Positions 1 through 12,246 of a stretch of DNA of 64,000 bases are shown here, one piece after another. The number at the start of each line of letters is the position of its first letter. The stretch's first letter is position 1. Below the pieces are notes generated by a model. It made no database searches. It saw nothing but the letters and a program-made list of their open reading frames with translations, and was not told the DNA's origin. Source of the DNA: Siphonodentalium dalli (lineage: Eukaryota > Mollusca > Scaphopoda > Gadilida > Siphonodentaliidae); NCBI GenBank assembly GCA_032622095.1, contig CP136065.1, positions 157,421,577 to 157,485,576 of the forward strand, in the 5' to 3' direction. The position numbers and the translations under genes were made by a program.

Positions 1-924
1 CTATAGGTATTTTGTAATTTATAATTCAAGTAAATGGAACAATTATTCCCCAAAGCTACATTGTACCCTCTTCCGAATGTGTTGGACAATGGAAAGCGTA
101 ACAATTACCCTACTTTAGAAAGTTTAGACATCATGCAGTTCATCGAACTGCTCTACATGTTTGTACGGATAAATGGTTTTGTGTAGCATAGAGGTTTACA
201 GTAAAGGGTGACTTATTTCTAGACGGATGGATTATATGGAATTGTTACATGTAGCACACTCCTGTATGTACAGGGATCTATTTGGCTACTGCTGCATGGT
301 TGTTTTAATTTTGTACTGACAATTCTTCCTACACTATTATTTTGGGCTGTACTTTGGAACCCTAGCATAGGCCTAAATCAGGCTAAATTGGAGATAACTT
401 ACAATGCCAGAAACAACAGAAGATGCATGATCGTAGTCATTACTGGACGAAATAAACTCATCCTCACAGGAAACAAGTTCACCCGATTCCACGTCGGATT
501 CACCGTCTGTAGCCATGCATGCTCATATAAGTAATTTGCTCCATTGTGCATCAGCCATAATATAACTATATAACGAGCTATAACCACCACAAGGACACAC
601 ACACCTCCATAAATATGCTTACATCCAAAATAACTTGTTTGGGTTACTTTCTACTTCATATTTGTTGCTCAAACGTGTCCAATTGTGTCTACGAGATAAC
701 TCGTAGTTGGCACTGGTGGTGGGAATACCCAAATTCCTTCCGCCAGTGCTGGCTACGAGTTATCTCGGTGTACTATCAATCGCCGTTTCTGTCATCTAAA
801 CTCGCTACGTCATCCAATTCTTGCTTCATTGAAGCCAAATTATGGTCTACTAAGGGTATCTATCTTGCCACGATTTGGCAAACTGGCGAGATTACTAATT
901 GATTTCCGGCACTCAACGTGTTAA
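1..924. mobile_element. B1: 3' part of a TTAA-flanked piggyBac-like element
   Basis: The window opens inside this element. The whole stretch matches the distal parts of the copies at 43,695-45,792 and 45,841-47,422, and it ends with the terminal repeat GGCACTCAACGTG followed by TTAA at 921-924. Near the end are two copies of an 18 bp pseudo-palindrome (CTACGAG....CTCGTAG type), as in the other copies. A short acidic open frame with a GTAAGT donor lies on the minus strand (separate entry). TTAA target duplication and end structure place it with piggyBac-like (or other TTAA-targeting) elements. No catalytic domain is recognisable. Confidence 0.7.
403..516 (-). CDS. Candidate acidic first exon inside B1
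   Basis: Read on the minus strand from ATG at 516, this gives 38 codons beginning MATDGESDVESGELVSCEDE, rich in Asp, Glu and Ser, and ends exactly at ATT|GTAAGT, a consensus splice donor (GT at 402-401). Upstream are a TATATAGTTATA stretch and a short upstream ATG frame that stops after 11 codons. The frame is kept in the other two B copies (45,259-45,384 and 46,901-47,014) despite differences. Acidic, serine-rich N-termini are usual in piggyBac-family transposases, so this may be the leftover first exon of one; that identity is inference. No later exon with catalytic aspartates was found. Confidence 0.45.
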
Positions 925-1553
925 CCATTCCTTTAACCATAACATGAACACATGCTCTCCAGAGCAATTCTTTATCTGATCAGTCTCATATTTATACATA
1001 CACAAGTCAATGATGGACATGCAGCCTATAATATATCTTTCCAATTATCTCCACAGTATGTGTACAGGTGTATATTCTGTCTAGATCAAGTTGGTATGGT
1101 TGAAGGTATGGGTTAAACATCTGCCGATCATGAACAGTGGCCTCTCGTTATTAGTCAGCATTATCCGTAAATGGGTTTCTGAGCAGCAGTGCAGTGGTTA
1201 GAGAGCACTTAAGGGGATGGTTTGTATCCACTTAATTCCAAACACCATCATAACAGAGTCTTAGAATAGCCTAATTACGAAACTCTGTTTCAGGATTTTT
1301 GCTCAACAGAAAATTGACCTGTATTAGAGCTGATTGAAATCCATCACTGTGTCATCTATGGCAGCAAAAGTGTTTATAAAGAGGAATATTTGCAGGTTTG
1401 CACTGGCCATAAAATTCTTTTGGCCATTTCTGAATTTGTTTGGCCATTTTACAGAAACTTTGGCCAAATTGAACAAACTTATATGGGGTCATTGAGAAAA
1501 CGGGAACTAAAGCAAAAATATATAACTCACTCCCAAAAAATATAACTAACAAA
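925..1553. other. Intergenic, no gene seen
   Basis: No coding frame or promoter is supportable. It holds a tRNA-like SINE remnant (1184-1230) and, at 1401-1470, three spaced TTTGGCCA words resembling the TTTAGCCAAA repeats inside the hAT-like element at 44,103-45,056, possibly a relic of that family. Confidence 0.5.
1184..1240 (+). repeat. tRNA-derived SINE remnant
   Basis: GCAGTGGTTAGAG at about 1191-1203 fits a Pol III A box and GGTTTGTATCC at 1219-1229 fits a B box (GGTTCRANNCC), at spacing normal for a tRNA. The stems do not close, so this is a SINE head or tRNA relic rather than a functional tRNA. Confidence 0.4.
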
Positions 1554-1706
1554 TACAGTAATGCCCTAAATAATCGACTCCTTAACCACAGCAGAATTAT
1601 GGGTAATTTTTCAGGATTTAGTTGGAAATATGGCTTGTTGCCATTCATCGGAAAGCTCTTGGGGAGAACTATGGTTAAGGAGTCGATTATTTAGGGCATT
1701 ACTGTA
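1554..1706. mobile_element. MITE A1 (TA-flanked hairpin element, internally deleted)
   Basis: Begins TACAGTAATGCCCTAAATAA and ends with its reverse complement. The left arm runs through GGATTTAG.TGGAAATATGG to GGAAAGCTCT; most of the right arm is missing. CAGT ends at a TA dinucleotide are typical of Tc1/mariner-type MITEs; the superfamily is inferred, the hairpin is seen. Confidence 0.8.
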
Positions 1707-3248
1707 TAAAAGCAGTGAATTATTGCCACTTGATTAAGAAAGGACACTGTTCAATCGGTTGATCATCATTGTTTTTGATGAGTATGCAAGTTGATAAATT
1801 GTTATCGATAGAGAGGCAAACAACTGGAGATTGCTGACTATAGCCTTGAAACTGTTTGGCCAAATGAAATTTTCTTTATCCATGTACGATAAAAATTGGC
1901 CCACAACAGCAGTAACCCTGATTATTTGGTCCTGGTTCCAGTATTTGGCTAACAATTATTGTTTAGTCCGGGAGCTGATAGGGTACCCCCTGCACTCACC
2001 CTCCCAGGACTTAACTTCACCCAACTCATGTTTGAGCTATTGCAAATATGTTCCCATTTGGTCTCATGGTTCTGGAGAAGAAGATATTTAAAGAATTATG
2101 GATGGATGGATGGATGGCAGACGGGGGGGGGGGGGGGGGGGGGGGGGGGGTGAATAAATGCTTCCAAATACTACGATTCTCACAAACATTTACTATTGCG
2201 CCAGCAATGCACTCCATTTTTGGAAACAGATTATCACTTGTTGTTGGGAATTAATGCCGCATCATCATAGAAATGAAATATAATTGCGAGATCTAGAGAT
2301 GTACATCCGATCGGATTTTCGTCAGCTTTTCAAAGATACTGATAATTCTGTTTATAATGAGCAGATGAGACCCAAATTTTATTTGACGTGTGATAGGTCA
2401 ATATAAATCACACACCTGCCTGAAGTAAAATTAATTTGTTGGATAAAAAACATAGCACTTCATTTCTTGAACAAAGGACCCTAACTCTGGTATATGAACA
2501 AGTAGACAAAACTCAGAGGCGCCTGAAGCAACCAACAGCAAGGGGGCATTTGTTGGGCCAGGAGGGGCAGTAAATTTCCAACCTGGCCTCTTCCCCTCTC
2601 AACCGGAGTTAATTTAAAACATACACAGACCAAAATTCTGTCCACTTGACTGAAATGAAATTATGGAAATGACTGGTGTGAGAGGTTTTTCTTGTAGGCC
2701 TACACTATTAGGTACAACCATTTCATTATGGGTGGGAGTATTTTACAATCAGCTGTTAGAGAAAAACAAGCAATTATGTCTAAATTATAGCCCTAATATA
2801 TCAAAGCAATTTAGTTAATTACTATTCCTGAACTTCAATTCTTTTTTGGTCTACTAACCTGCTGTCTGCTGTTAATTCCCTGAGTTTAGATGGACGAGAC
2901 TAAATGCTGATTCATCAATAACTGCATGTGGAGACTATATAGCCAAGTTTATGTCTTCCAATCAATTTATTACGAAAAAATTAGATATCCAGCTGTAAAA
3001 TTAACGCACTTCCTGGAAAATATTCCATTCAACTTGAAAACCTGCATATTACCTTGTCTATCATGAACAGACTATTATTATAAAGACTGTCATCATAGGA
3101 ACAGATTGAGAGATATGTCATCAGGTGAAAGCTGTAACCTGTGACAAACAAAGTATCAAGATAGGTTTATTGGGTTTTATCGTTTCATCTGCTAGGACAT
3201 ATCAAGATGTGAGAGATTTACAAGGTGGACTCACAGATGGAGAAACTA
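1707..3248. other. Intergenic, no gene seen
   Basis: AT-rich sequence without a supportable coding frame. It contains a GATG tetranucleotide run and a 28-base G tract (separate entry). Confidence 0.5.
2098..2150 (+). repeat. GGAT microsatellite followed by a 28-base G tract
   Basis: Four ATGG/GGAT units are followed by an unbroken G run at 2123-2150. Short frames across it (Gly or Pro runs) are artefacts. Confidence 0.9.
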
Positions 3249-3463
3249 AAGTAAGGCCCTAAATAATCGACACCTTAACCACAGAAGAATTATGGGTAAC
3301 TTTTCACGATTTAGTCGGAAATATGGCTATTTGCCATTCATCGGAAAGCTCTCATTTAGAGCTTTCTGATGAATGCAAACAAGCTGTATTTCCGACTAAA
3401 TCCTGAAAAGTTATCCATAATTCTGCTGTGGTTAAGGAGTTGATTATTTAGGGCATTACTGTA
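3249..3463. mobile_element. MITE A2
   Basis: Near-complete hairpin MITE of family A. The left arm starts AAGTAAGGCCC (diverged first bases) and the right arm ends GGGCATTACTGTA. The centre is GGAAAGCTCTCATTTAGAGC. Confidence 0.8.
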
Positions 3464-4240
3464 CATCATAAAAGGTTTATTTAACTGGGAAATCACTCCA
3501 CTGAGAGTAGAAATCCCTGGAAAGCAAATGACAAACTTGCCCAGATACAAAAATTGGTTACCTATAGCTCCCCGAGTGTGGATCATGAATATCCACTTAA
3601 CGGGGTTGGAATCGGCTTCACCATCACCAGGCGGCTTACATCTGTTGGTCTAATGCACTTTAGGATCTGAGCCATTGGGGGGGTCACATGTTATCGAGAA
3701 GTGCCAATCAAATACATTGAAAATTGATACTATAAAAGCCGTCTAGGTCTAGGTCTGAGAGCAAAACTGTTGTCTATAGCAATCTCCAAATGGAAATTTG
3801 TCATTTAAAAAAATCTCTTGGTACTTCATTAATTGAGTCAGCCCTATATCAGACAGTAAAGCCATTAGCGAGAGACATGGCTAATTGGTATCACACATTT
3901 AAAGACAGCTCTTATGACAAATTGTTCACAGTCAGCTCATGGTTAAATTAGATGTTTGTTGGAATATATACAGGTCAATTTGGCACTGACAGTTTAATCC
4001 CATCGTGCTAGTCATATTTCAACAAGAAATGAGCAGAACTGGGGGATGTAAGACTAATCTGCCCCGCCCACACATACGTACCTAAGACAAATAAAATACC
4101 TAGTTAGCTTCCAATGAGCAGTTGGCTGATTTAGGACCGGTGAAGGTTAGCGAGAGGCTGATCACGATCGTTGAATGTTTAACCCGTACCTTCGACCATA
4201 CCGACTACAACAATCAAAACTCTCCGGCAAAGGGACTTCC
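3464..4240. other. Intergenic, no gene seen
   Basis: No gene, splice-like exon or recognised repeat apart from scattered AT-rich sequence. Confidence 0.4.
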
Positions 4241-6042
4241 TCCACCGAGGACCACTATATCCACTGATAAAAAATGGCGTTTAGCAGCCATCTCGGATTT
4301 TACTCTGCATGACTAAATCATTTGGCACATCCTAAATTCCTCATCCCTTATGCAATCATCACCAAACTTTATAATATAGATCTTGTGGGTAACCTCTAGA
4401 TGGGAGCCATCAATTTTTTCCCATATTCGTTATAAAATATGGCCTCCAGTAGCCATCTTTAATTTCACATTTGAAATATCGGCACATTGACATGCAGCTA
4501 GGTCACATTTATTGGATAAATGTTTTGATAATTTACAGGCATGTTCAGGATCACTTCGAGATGGGGGCTATCAAATTTGATGATTTTTGATTAAAAAAAA
4601 AACATGGCTGCCGGTAGCCATCTTAGATTTTAATCTTTGCATGACTAAATACTTCAGCACACGTACCATACAGCCAGCATTTTTCATCCAATTGATCTCA
4701 ATCTTCATATATATGGCTTTTCATGTTGACCTTTGCTATTGCTTAACATTTGAACTTTTTTCATTCCTAAGTATATCAATCCATTGAATGTAATGTTTTA
4801 CATTATTCCTTTGAGTTGAGCTACAGTGTCATTGACACTTTAATTTTTTACGAGAACACTTAAGTAAAACACTTGCATGGCTGTATAATAAAAACACATC
4901 GCGATTCATATAACAACAAGCTAAAGATGTTTTATAATGAGAAGTTTGACGAATTTCGGCTAATTCTGCATTCACAGTTATCTCCTAATGCGCAAACCTT
5001 CTTGGTTGCTTTGCGCGTGCAAAGTTTATACTTATAAACTGGATGATGAAGCAGAAACGCCCAGTAAAAAGAATTCACAATATAAGACTGATCAATGATC
5101 TTTTAGCTTATAAGAGTGTACAGTGATGCAGGGCGAAAGTATCAACACAGCGCAAGAAGACCGCATGCATTTTCAGCTCAACTTTACAAAGTAAAGTTTG
5201 AGCTATTGCCATTGGTTGGCCTCCGTCGTCCATGCGTGTGTCACCAATTTCCTTTGGCACGCCCTACAGGACGCATATCCTTCATCCGATCTTCATATGT
5301 AGCTTCAGGGTGACCTATAGTTTGGAGCTATCATGAATTACCAATTTTGATGAAAAACATGGCCGCCAGCAGAGATCTTGGATTTCAAATTTGAATCCAT
5401 TGGCACACCCTACAGCCCGTATTTATGGCCGGATCATTTTAAAATTTTGCAGGCAAGATTGTGATCGACTGTAGATGGGAGCTATCAAATTTGACTAATT
5501 TTGGATGAAAAACATACAGCCATCTTGGATTTTACGCTTTGCATGACGAAATCCTGTGGCACACCCTACAGACCATATCCCTCATCTGATAATCACCAAA
5601 CTTCATATGGATCTTTGGGGTGACCTCTAGATGGGAGGCTCCTATTTTGTCTGAAATATCTAGCTAATTTCAGCTAATATCTAGTAATAAATAGTAATAG
5701 GATATTGACTTGACCGTAACTAAATGTTGGCTAATGTGACTGGCTAATAATTGGCTAATAATTAACTAGAATATAACTGATTTTTGGTAGGAGTAAGAAT
5801 AAAATTGACACACCCAACAGATGCATCCATCATCCGATCTTCACCAGACTTCACATTGATCTTCGGTGTGACCACTGGATAATGGAGTCATAAAATATTT
5901 CCAAATTTTTGTGTTAAACATGGCAGCCAGCGGCCATTTTAGGATATTACGCTTTGCATGACTAAATCCTTCAGCACCCTCAACAGGTCACATCTCTCAT
6001 GCTGAATACCAAACTTTATATTTCTCTTGATGTTGACATCTA
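4241..6042. repeat. Degenerate tandem-repeat domain, ~160 bp units
   Basis: Units with the order ATGGC.GCC.G.AGCCATCTT / GATTT.A / TTTGCATGACTAAATC / GGCACACCCTACAG / CATC.GAT.TTCACCAAACTTCATAT / GGTGACCTCTAGATGGGAG recur at about 4269, 4440, 4601, 5360, 5513 and 5920. They are interrupted by 4800-5180 and 5640-5810, and 5178-5320 holds the start of an I-type repeat. Short frames here are shadows. Confidence 0.6.
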
Positions 6043-6167
6043 GTATAATACTAAAGACATTTCAATTTTCCGCTTTCCAATCGCTCCATTGACTTTAACA
6101 CATGAAATTAAGTTGAGCTTTTGTGTCATGGACAGTTTCATATATTTGGGTTTCATGCTGATTCTTA
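6043..6167 (+). repeat. First copy of a ~160 bp tandem unit, interrupted
   Basis: From TATAATACTAAAGACATTT to GCTGATTCTTA this matches the intact second copy at 8847-9008. It continues after the Harbinger-like element at 8807. Confidence 0.85.
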
Positions 6168-8806
6168 GGGAGCATGTCAAAACCTCTTTCGCATATGCGA
6201 AAATATTGTCGATAATGTCGAAAAAGTTTTGACGTAATCGACGTAATTGTTCAAAAACGAAATGTCGAAAATGACGAAAAATAATGCGATAACGTTGAAA
6301 ACGACTGGCCATAAAAGTGCGATAACGTCGAAACCGCAACAAACTAAAATGTCGAAACTTTCGACAACGCTAAAATCGACGTCGAAACATCAACAACAAT
6401 TCGCTTTTTAAAATGTCGATAGTGACGAAAAGTTAAATCGAAAGGATGTGATAAAATTTGCGCATGCGAACTGGCGCTGGGGTAGGCCTACATATATGAC
6501 ATATTTACGGGAGAGTGCTCAGGTGTGGCACGTAATTAGTTTCACCTGATTACAGTGATTGGGAGTGGTAATTGGGACGCTAATTAAATTGCGGTGCACG
6601 ATTAACGGGGCTTATAATAAGATTATGACATGAACTGAAGAGATCCCTCTGTCAATTTAACAAATCGGTGAAATGACTGCATCAGAACACAAAAAAAAAT
6701 CGTATGAGCGCAAAACATTATGAAATAACACTTGAGTGTTTTAATATTTAACTGCAGGCCTGCGTACTCGGTAGCCTACCATAAAAGTCTGCATTATGTA
6801 ATTGGGCTAAAATGTTTACATCGGTGACTAATTCACAGTACTTCATGCTCCTGTGAATAAAATGACTGCATAGTTCGCTGTGAATTAAGGGGGAGATCAT
6901 TCTCAGATCAAGTGACCAATTTGTAATGGGGAATTCCATGTAAATCTGCGGAGCAAAAGTTACAGAGTTGCACATACTTCTGATGGTGATTTGAGGTGGT
7001 ATTGGAAACAACAGGTATTTGTCTGGTGAATCCGCTTGTGACCAGTTCCATTATAATGTTGGTGTATTTATTTTTGAATTTTATATTGATTTTTCAAATG
7101 TAGGTCATGTGATGTAATTTACATAGAAATATTCTCAAAATTTACTTATTGCAAAATTGTATAATTTACCTAGCGCACCTGCCAGTTAAATGTTATGACT
7201 GTTCAATGATGTGCCTGCTTTGGTTCCCGGACAACTGCTCCATATGTAACTTTTGCTCCGGAGATTTGCATGGAATTCCCCATTCGATATTGGTCACTTG
7301 TCCTCCCCTTAATAGTTGTGACGTACCGTGGGAATATTTTTCACATTCAACCAATCAACAACCACAATGGGAAGCCGGCTGTTGAATCTAAACAAATCAC
7401 CCAGCGGTATGCTTAAACATTAACATAACTTATTTTGTTCATGTTTATTTATTTGATCTTGAAGTCGGCATGAAGTAAACACTATAGTATAACTTAAATT
7501 GGGGGAATTAGTTGTACCATAATACAAAAATGTCGATTAATAAACACAAATCCGATTCATTTACAACCAATACGCAGGGAGCGGGTCGGCGGATTTAATC
7601 ACCCCCCTCGGAATACGTAAACAAACATAAATATAGACGGAAGAAATTCATGTTATTGTTAACTAAAATCTGAACTATTTTAAATAGGAATAAATATCCA
7701 TAACAATTAGTTTCCGCATGTCACGGATATTTATTTTTCATGGGTGACCAGATCAAGATCCGTCGATTTTTATTTAACCACTTGAACATTTGACTTTTTG
7801 AGTCTTGCCCGCGAACTTGAAAAATGGAAAATAGTTTAGTCATTGTATATCAGTTATCACGACGTCTCGAGTTTCGTTTCAAGAAATTGTGTCGCATTCT
7901 AGCGAGACAATAATTAGAGGACTAATGATGTATTCGCCGGGAATGTACATGGCGAATGTATTGGCTGTCAAATTCACTTGATCGGTGAAACAACAAGCGA
8001 AATGTTAGCATTGTTGTTGCTTTGTTGATTGTGGCAACCAAGTTACGGAAGTGAGCTGTTGACAAGGCTGTTACCTTTCACACCCACGGAAATCACGTTA
8101 TTTTTGGTCAGAGACTACGTTGCTGAATGAGTGAATGAAATAAAATCTGAAATATTTTTATATTAATTAGCTTAATGTCCGGTATAAGCTTGTTTTTTTA
8201 AATGTATATTTGATGCTTTGCTTATCTGGGATTTTTCTATCAGAAAGTTGATAATAAAGATGTAGGGCTTTGATGTTGGAATCACTCAGTGGGTGCATTA
8301 TGAAATGTTGTAATTATGGTTAAGTCAGCCGTTTTCATGCCATTACCAAAGCCCAACACCATATCCCATTCGTTCTTCGATTCGATATACAATGAGTCTA
8401 CTATACAGTTTACTTTCAGCACTGCAAGACACCGACATCTTACTGTTCACGAAACATTCGTATAAAACTGCAACCATGACGAAACACAAAGTGTGTTGCA
8501 GATCATATCGACACCACAGGCAATATTGACGGAAACAAAACTGCGATCTTGACGAAAACAAACACTGCGAAAATATGTCGAAACAAAACGGCGAAAATGT
8601 TGAGCAAAACTCGGAAACTGTCGAAACAAAACTGCGATAATTGCGAAAACATCGAACCAAGACGGCGAAAAATTGATGAAAACGTACAACGTTACGGCGG
8701 CGATAATGCCGAAAAAACTCTTGATAATGTCGGAAAAAACGACGTCAATGACGCCACAATTTTCGCATTTTTTTCGCATATGCGAAAGAGGTTTTGACAT
8801 GCTCCC
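6168..8806. mobile_element. PIF/Harbinger-like DNA transposon, non-autonomous
   Basis: A 2639 bp element with perfect 36 bp terminal inverted repeats starting GGGAGCATGTCAAAACCTCT and containing TTCGCATATGCGAA, flanked by the 3 bp duplication TTA (6165-6167 and 8807-8809). The unoccupied target is in the neighbouring tandem copy at about 8965-8975 (GATTCTTACCCTTG), so the insertion and the TTA duplication are directly visible. TTA/TAA targets and GGG ends fit PIF/Harbinger. Both subterminal zones (6190-6420, 8520-8760) are packed with CGAAAA/CGATAA words every 8-12 bases. No DDE transposase or Myb-like frame is present, so it would depend on enzymes made elsewhere. Confidence 0.8.
6883..7314. 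repeat. Inverted repeat inside the Harbinger-like element
   Basis: About 85-90 bp arms at 6883-6975 and 7234-7314 are inverted, sharing CAAGTGACCAAT, ATGGGGAATTCCATG and GGAGCAAAAGTTAC, around a ~258 bp loop. This may be an older hairpin element carried by the transposon. Confidence 0.65.
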
Positions 8807-9008
8807 TTACCCTTGCCATGTTTTACTTTGGGGGGGGGGGGGGGGGGTATAATACTAAAGACATTTAAATTTTCCGCTTTCCTATCGCTCCATTGACGGT
8901 AACACGTGATATTAAGTTGAGCTATAGTGTCATGGACACTTTCATATATTTGGGTTTCATGCTGATTCTTACCCTTGCCATGTTTTACTTTGGGGGGGGG
9001 GGGGGGGG
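8807..9008 (+). repeat. Tandem unit copies with two G tracts (18 and 17 bases)
   Basis: 8807-8846 is the tail of the interrupted first copy, ending in G18 (8830-8847). 8847-9008 is the intact second copy, ending in G17 (8992-9008). Each copy ends TGTTTTACTTTGGGG, so the G run is part of the unit. Confidence 0.85.
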
Positions 9009-9640
9009 TGTCAGCATCTGTGGCGCAACCTCCTGTTGATATATTGTAACCCTATGTCTTAGCAAAGACACCTTTCAAATTAAGCCTGTCAGAAAATCAA
9101 GTCACATTAGCAGGGATTACACAGTAAAGTAAGGTACACTTTTATAATGTGATATCCATATTGCATTGATGTTATCTCCTACTGGTTGTCTTTATAATCT
9201 AAATGGCTAGTATAGGCATGCTTTTACTGCTCTTTGTCACAACCAGTGATAATAAATCCATATAGATATAAGATAGTGAATTGGTGCAGAAGAACTTTTT
9301 ATCACCTATTTTAATGTATGGTCATAAGTCTGAACATACCTGACTTCTGTACATCAGTGGTAATGGTTAAGAACCAGTCAATAACAGATTATAATAGTTA
9401 GTCTGCTCTGGGGTCTAGCCAATAAGATATTTCACACTTATAAGAAGTCGGACACTTGTCTTCTGCTGAACTCTGCAGACCTTATTACCAGGTGTGGTAG
9501 AAACATCCAACAGCAAGATGGCAACTTTTTCAGAAAATAAGGCACCTTAAAGATTCAAAAATCAAGCATAAATGCTATTATAAAAGCAAGCCACAAATAG
9601 AGAATTTTTTGTTTTTTTGTTTTGTTTAATCTTGACATGT
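9009..9640. other. Intergenic, no gene seen
   Basis: AT-rich sequence with no coding frame, splice signals or recognised repeat. Confidence 0.5.
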
Positions 9641-10075
9641 TGTTTTGTGAGGTCGGTTCTCGGGTGGCTGGGTGGCAGGTGTCTATAGATGCATTAGCGC
9701 AATAACTTGAACAAATATTAACTGACTTGCTCAACCATATATTAATCGAGTTCCAACACCTACCATGTCAGATTATTGTGGGTGGAGTTACGGCCTTTAA
9801 TTGGTTCATTTTTGTGAATTTTTATCACATTATATATAGTGCGAAACTTTCAACAAATGTAAACTGATTTTGTTGACATTCTGTACATGAGATTTGCACA
9901 ACAATGTCTTGATTGAGTTCAAAATTGGCCATGTCTGCATATTTTCTGTGGAGTTACAGACCTTCATTAGTTCGTTTATGTGAATGTCAGACTTCCTCAA
10001 AAGCATTGTATGATGCCAGTTACAATTAATGCATTTTCAATCTGGGCCCATGTTTCAAGAGGCTACTACTGCAAA
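9641..10075 (+). repeat. M2: repeat with AACAAATATTAACTGA units
   Basis: Homologous to 17,800-18,304 (GGCTGGG...GAACAAATAT.AACTGA.TT...TATGAGA.TTG, then TGATG.CAGTTACAATTAATGC). Its distal end continues past the point where element L sits in the other copy, so it serves as the empty site for L. Confidence 0.65.
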
Positions 10076-10190
10076 TCTTCCAATTTTCTTATAATTGCAA
10101 GCTATTTAAAAAAAAATTTATAATTTCTCAAATTCCGATAAATGTTTTGCTCAATTTAGATCATTGATAGATTCAGCTGTGTTGACAGTC

Positions 10191-10369
10191 TACAGTAATG
10201 TCCTAAATAATCAACCCCTAAACCACAGCAGAATTATGGGAAATTTTCAGGATTTAGTCAGTGAGCGCTTTCCGATGAATGGCAACAAACCATATTTCCG
10301 ACTAAATACTGAAAAATTTCCCATAATTCCTCTGTGGTTAAAGGGTCGTATACTTCGGGCATTACTGTA
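10191..10369. mobile_element. MITE A3
   Basis: Family A hairpin from TACAGTAATG to CATTACTGTA. The left arm lacks the GGAAATATGGCTTG segment while the right arm retains it. Confidence 0.8.
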
Positions 10370-10518
10370 TATTACATGAGAATTGTTAATTTACTATACA
10401 CTTAGGTCAAGTTATTCTTGTTTTCTAGTTGGAGAAAGCTGTTCTAATTGGCATAAACAGAGTCATTGTTATAAATGATATACATGCAGTGAATATAGTT
10501 TGCCGAATGATTGCCTTA

Positions 10519-10915
10519 TTAGCTCAACTTACTTTGTAAGTTTGAGCTATTGCCATGGGTTGGCATCCGTCATCCGTGCATCCGTCAACAATTTCCTTTG
10601 GCGCGGGCCACAGGTCGTATCTTTGGTCTGATCTTTATGAAATTTGTCATGAATGTTGACATTGACATGTAGATGGGAACGAGTCATTTTGGGGTCATTC
10701 GGCCAAAAAACATGGTGGATATCTTGGATTTCAAAATTGCATTTGTTGACGCGGGCTACAGGTTCTACTTCCACCAATATTTATATTTTGGTCTCTCTTC
10801 ACATTTACATCTTGTCTTAATTAGACATTTCAATTAGCACCTTTCCTAATTCCTCCATTTACTGTCAACCATTAAATTATTCCCCTACCTAAGTTGAGCT
10901 ACAGTGTCATTGACA
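10519..10915. repeat. Repeat I with TTAGCTCAACTTA / TAAGTTGAGCT ends
   Basis: Starts AGCTCAACTTACTTTGTAAG followed by TTTGAGCTATTGCCATGG and ends TAAGTTGAGCTACAGTGTCA. Related starts or ends occur at 5178, 4815, 6110 and 8912. The inverted AGCTCAACTT ends suggest a DNA element; no target duplication was established. Confidence 0.45.
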
Positions 10916-12028
10916 CTTTCATGTTTCTCACCCAATAATCTGTTCCAAATAAAGGAGAAAATATTTACATTTGTGCTCAGTTCAAATGTGGTGTTCTCTG
11001 AAATGGTACATTTAATGGGATTTTTGACAATCTCCGTTGCTTGCTACATTCTTACAGTGAAGATTGTGTTTGGGTACTAACTAGTTAGTTTTATTCACTG
11101 AAATCAGTGTTATTCACTGAAATAAGTCCACTGTTTGTTGTTGATTTTGAGAAGATTGCTTTGAAAATGTAAATTTAATATTGCATAAATACTATTAACA
11201 AGGAATTTGGCTACTTTTAGGCTTCTAGATTATGAGCTCCAAAACTTATCTATTAGACAGGTAACAAAACAGCCCTATATTTGTTTTCTCCCTAAAATAT
11301 TAAAATGACAGATTCTAAAGGAGTGGATATATTTTGGTATGTACTGTAAATTTCACTCCACATAATGTTTGAACTATTTCTCCAGGAATATTGTGCATCT
11401 GACTTATCTACCAGTAGGGAGCCACACTAAAAACCAATAGACCATGTACACTAGTATGATAAAGAAAGACCACGAATCATTATCTCTCTAAACATCCGAC
11501 ACTGCACTTATTGATAATTTCTATAGATTATGGTTGCAAGCCCATATGGCGAGCGATTTGAAAGTGTCGATCGGTGCACTGGTCTAACAGCGTCCATCCA
11601 CCACGTGAGTTTATCCATCGCAGCACATGTTCCTAACCCACTGACCCTGCTGTTGGTTGCTGACCTATTTGTTTTTTTCGGGCATTCCAACAAAGGTCGG
11701 TATGTGGTTCTTTGCTTTGTGCAAATATCAATAAATTTGTTGTCTTAGTATATTTTCGCAAGGATTGTGTTTTTTGTTAGGTATTTCAAATGTTGTGTGG
11801 ACCACGTGGCGAGCTTTTTCCCATGATATCTCAGCGTAAAAAGGCTTATGTAGTATTGATCTAGCTTTCTTGCAATCATTGTCTTTTAGATTTCAAATTG
11901 ATTGAACTTCTGTTGTCGAAATGTGGGCTTGTTATATATTTGTTTACTGTGTTTCTCAGATCTTTCACGGCTTTTTGGAAAAGAATTTGTTTATTGATTA
12001 AAATAACATATATTTGCATAACAGAAAA
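10916..12028. other. Intergenic or intronic, no gene seen
   Basis: Short overlapping frames on both strands around 11,510-11,750 lack splice signals and resemble nothing I recognise. Confidence 0.4.
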
Positions 12029-12246
12029 TACAGTAATGCCTTAAATAATCGACTCCTTAAACACAGCAGAATGGGTCATTTTTCAGGATTTAGTCGGAAA
12101 TATGGCTTGCTGCCATTCGTCGGAAGCTCTCAGTGAGAGCTTTCCGATGAATGGCAACAAGCCATATTTCCGACTAAATCCTGAAAAATTACCCATAATT
12201 TTGCTGTATTTAAGGAGTCAATTATTTAGGGCATAATATTACTGTA
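12029..12246. mobile_element. MITE A4
   Basis: Full family A hairpin, CAGTAATGCC to ACTGTA, with the symmetric centre GGAAGCTCTCAGTGAGAGCT. Confidence 0.85.

Noticed and set aside
2026-2254. Frames with poly-Gly or poly-Pro runs
   Set aside because: Produced by the 28-base G tract; no coding character outside it.
8343-8800. Overlapping frames of 80-117 codons on both strands
   Set aside because: They come from the CGAAAA word array of the Harbinger-like element; residue patterns just repeat the motif and both strands are open.
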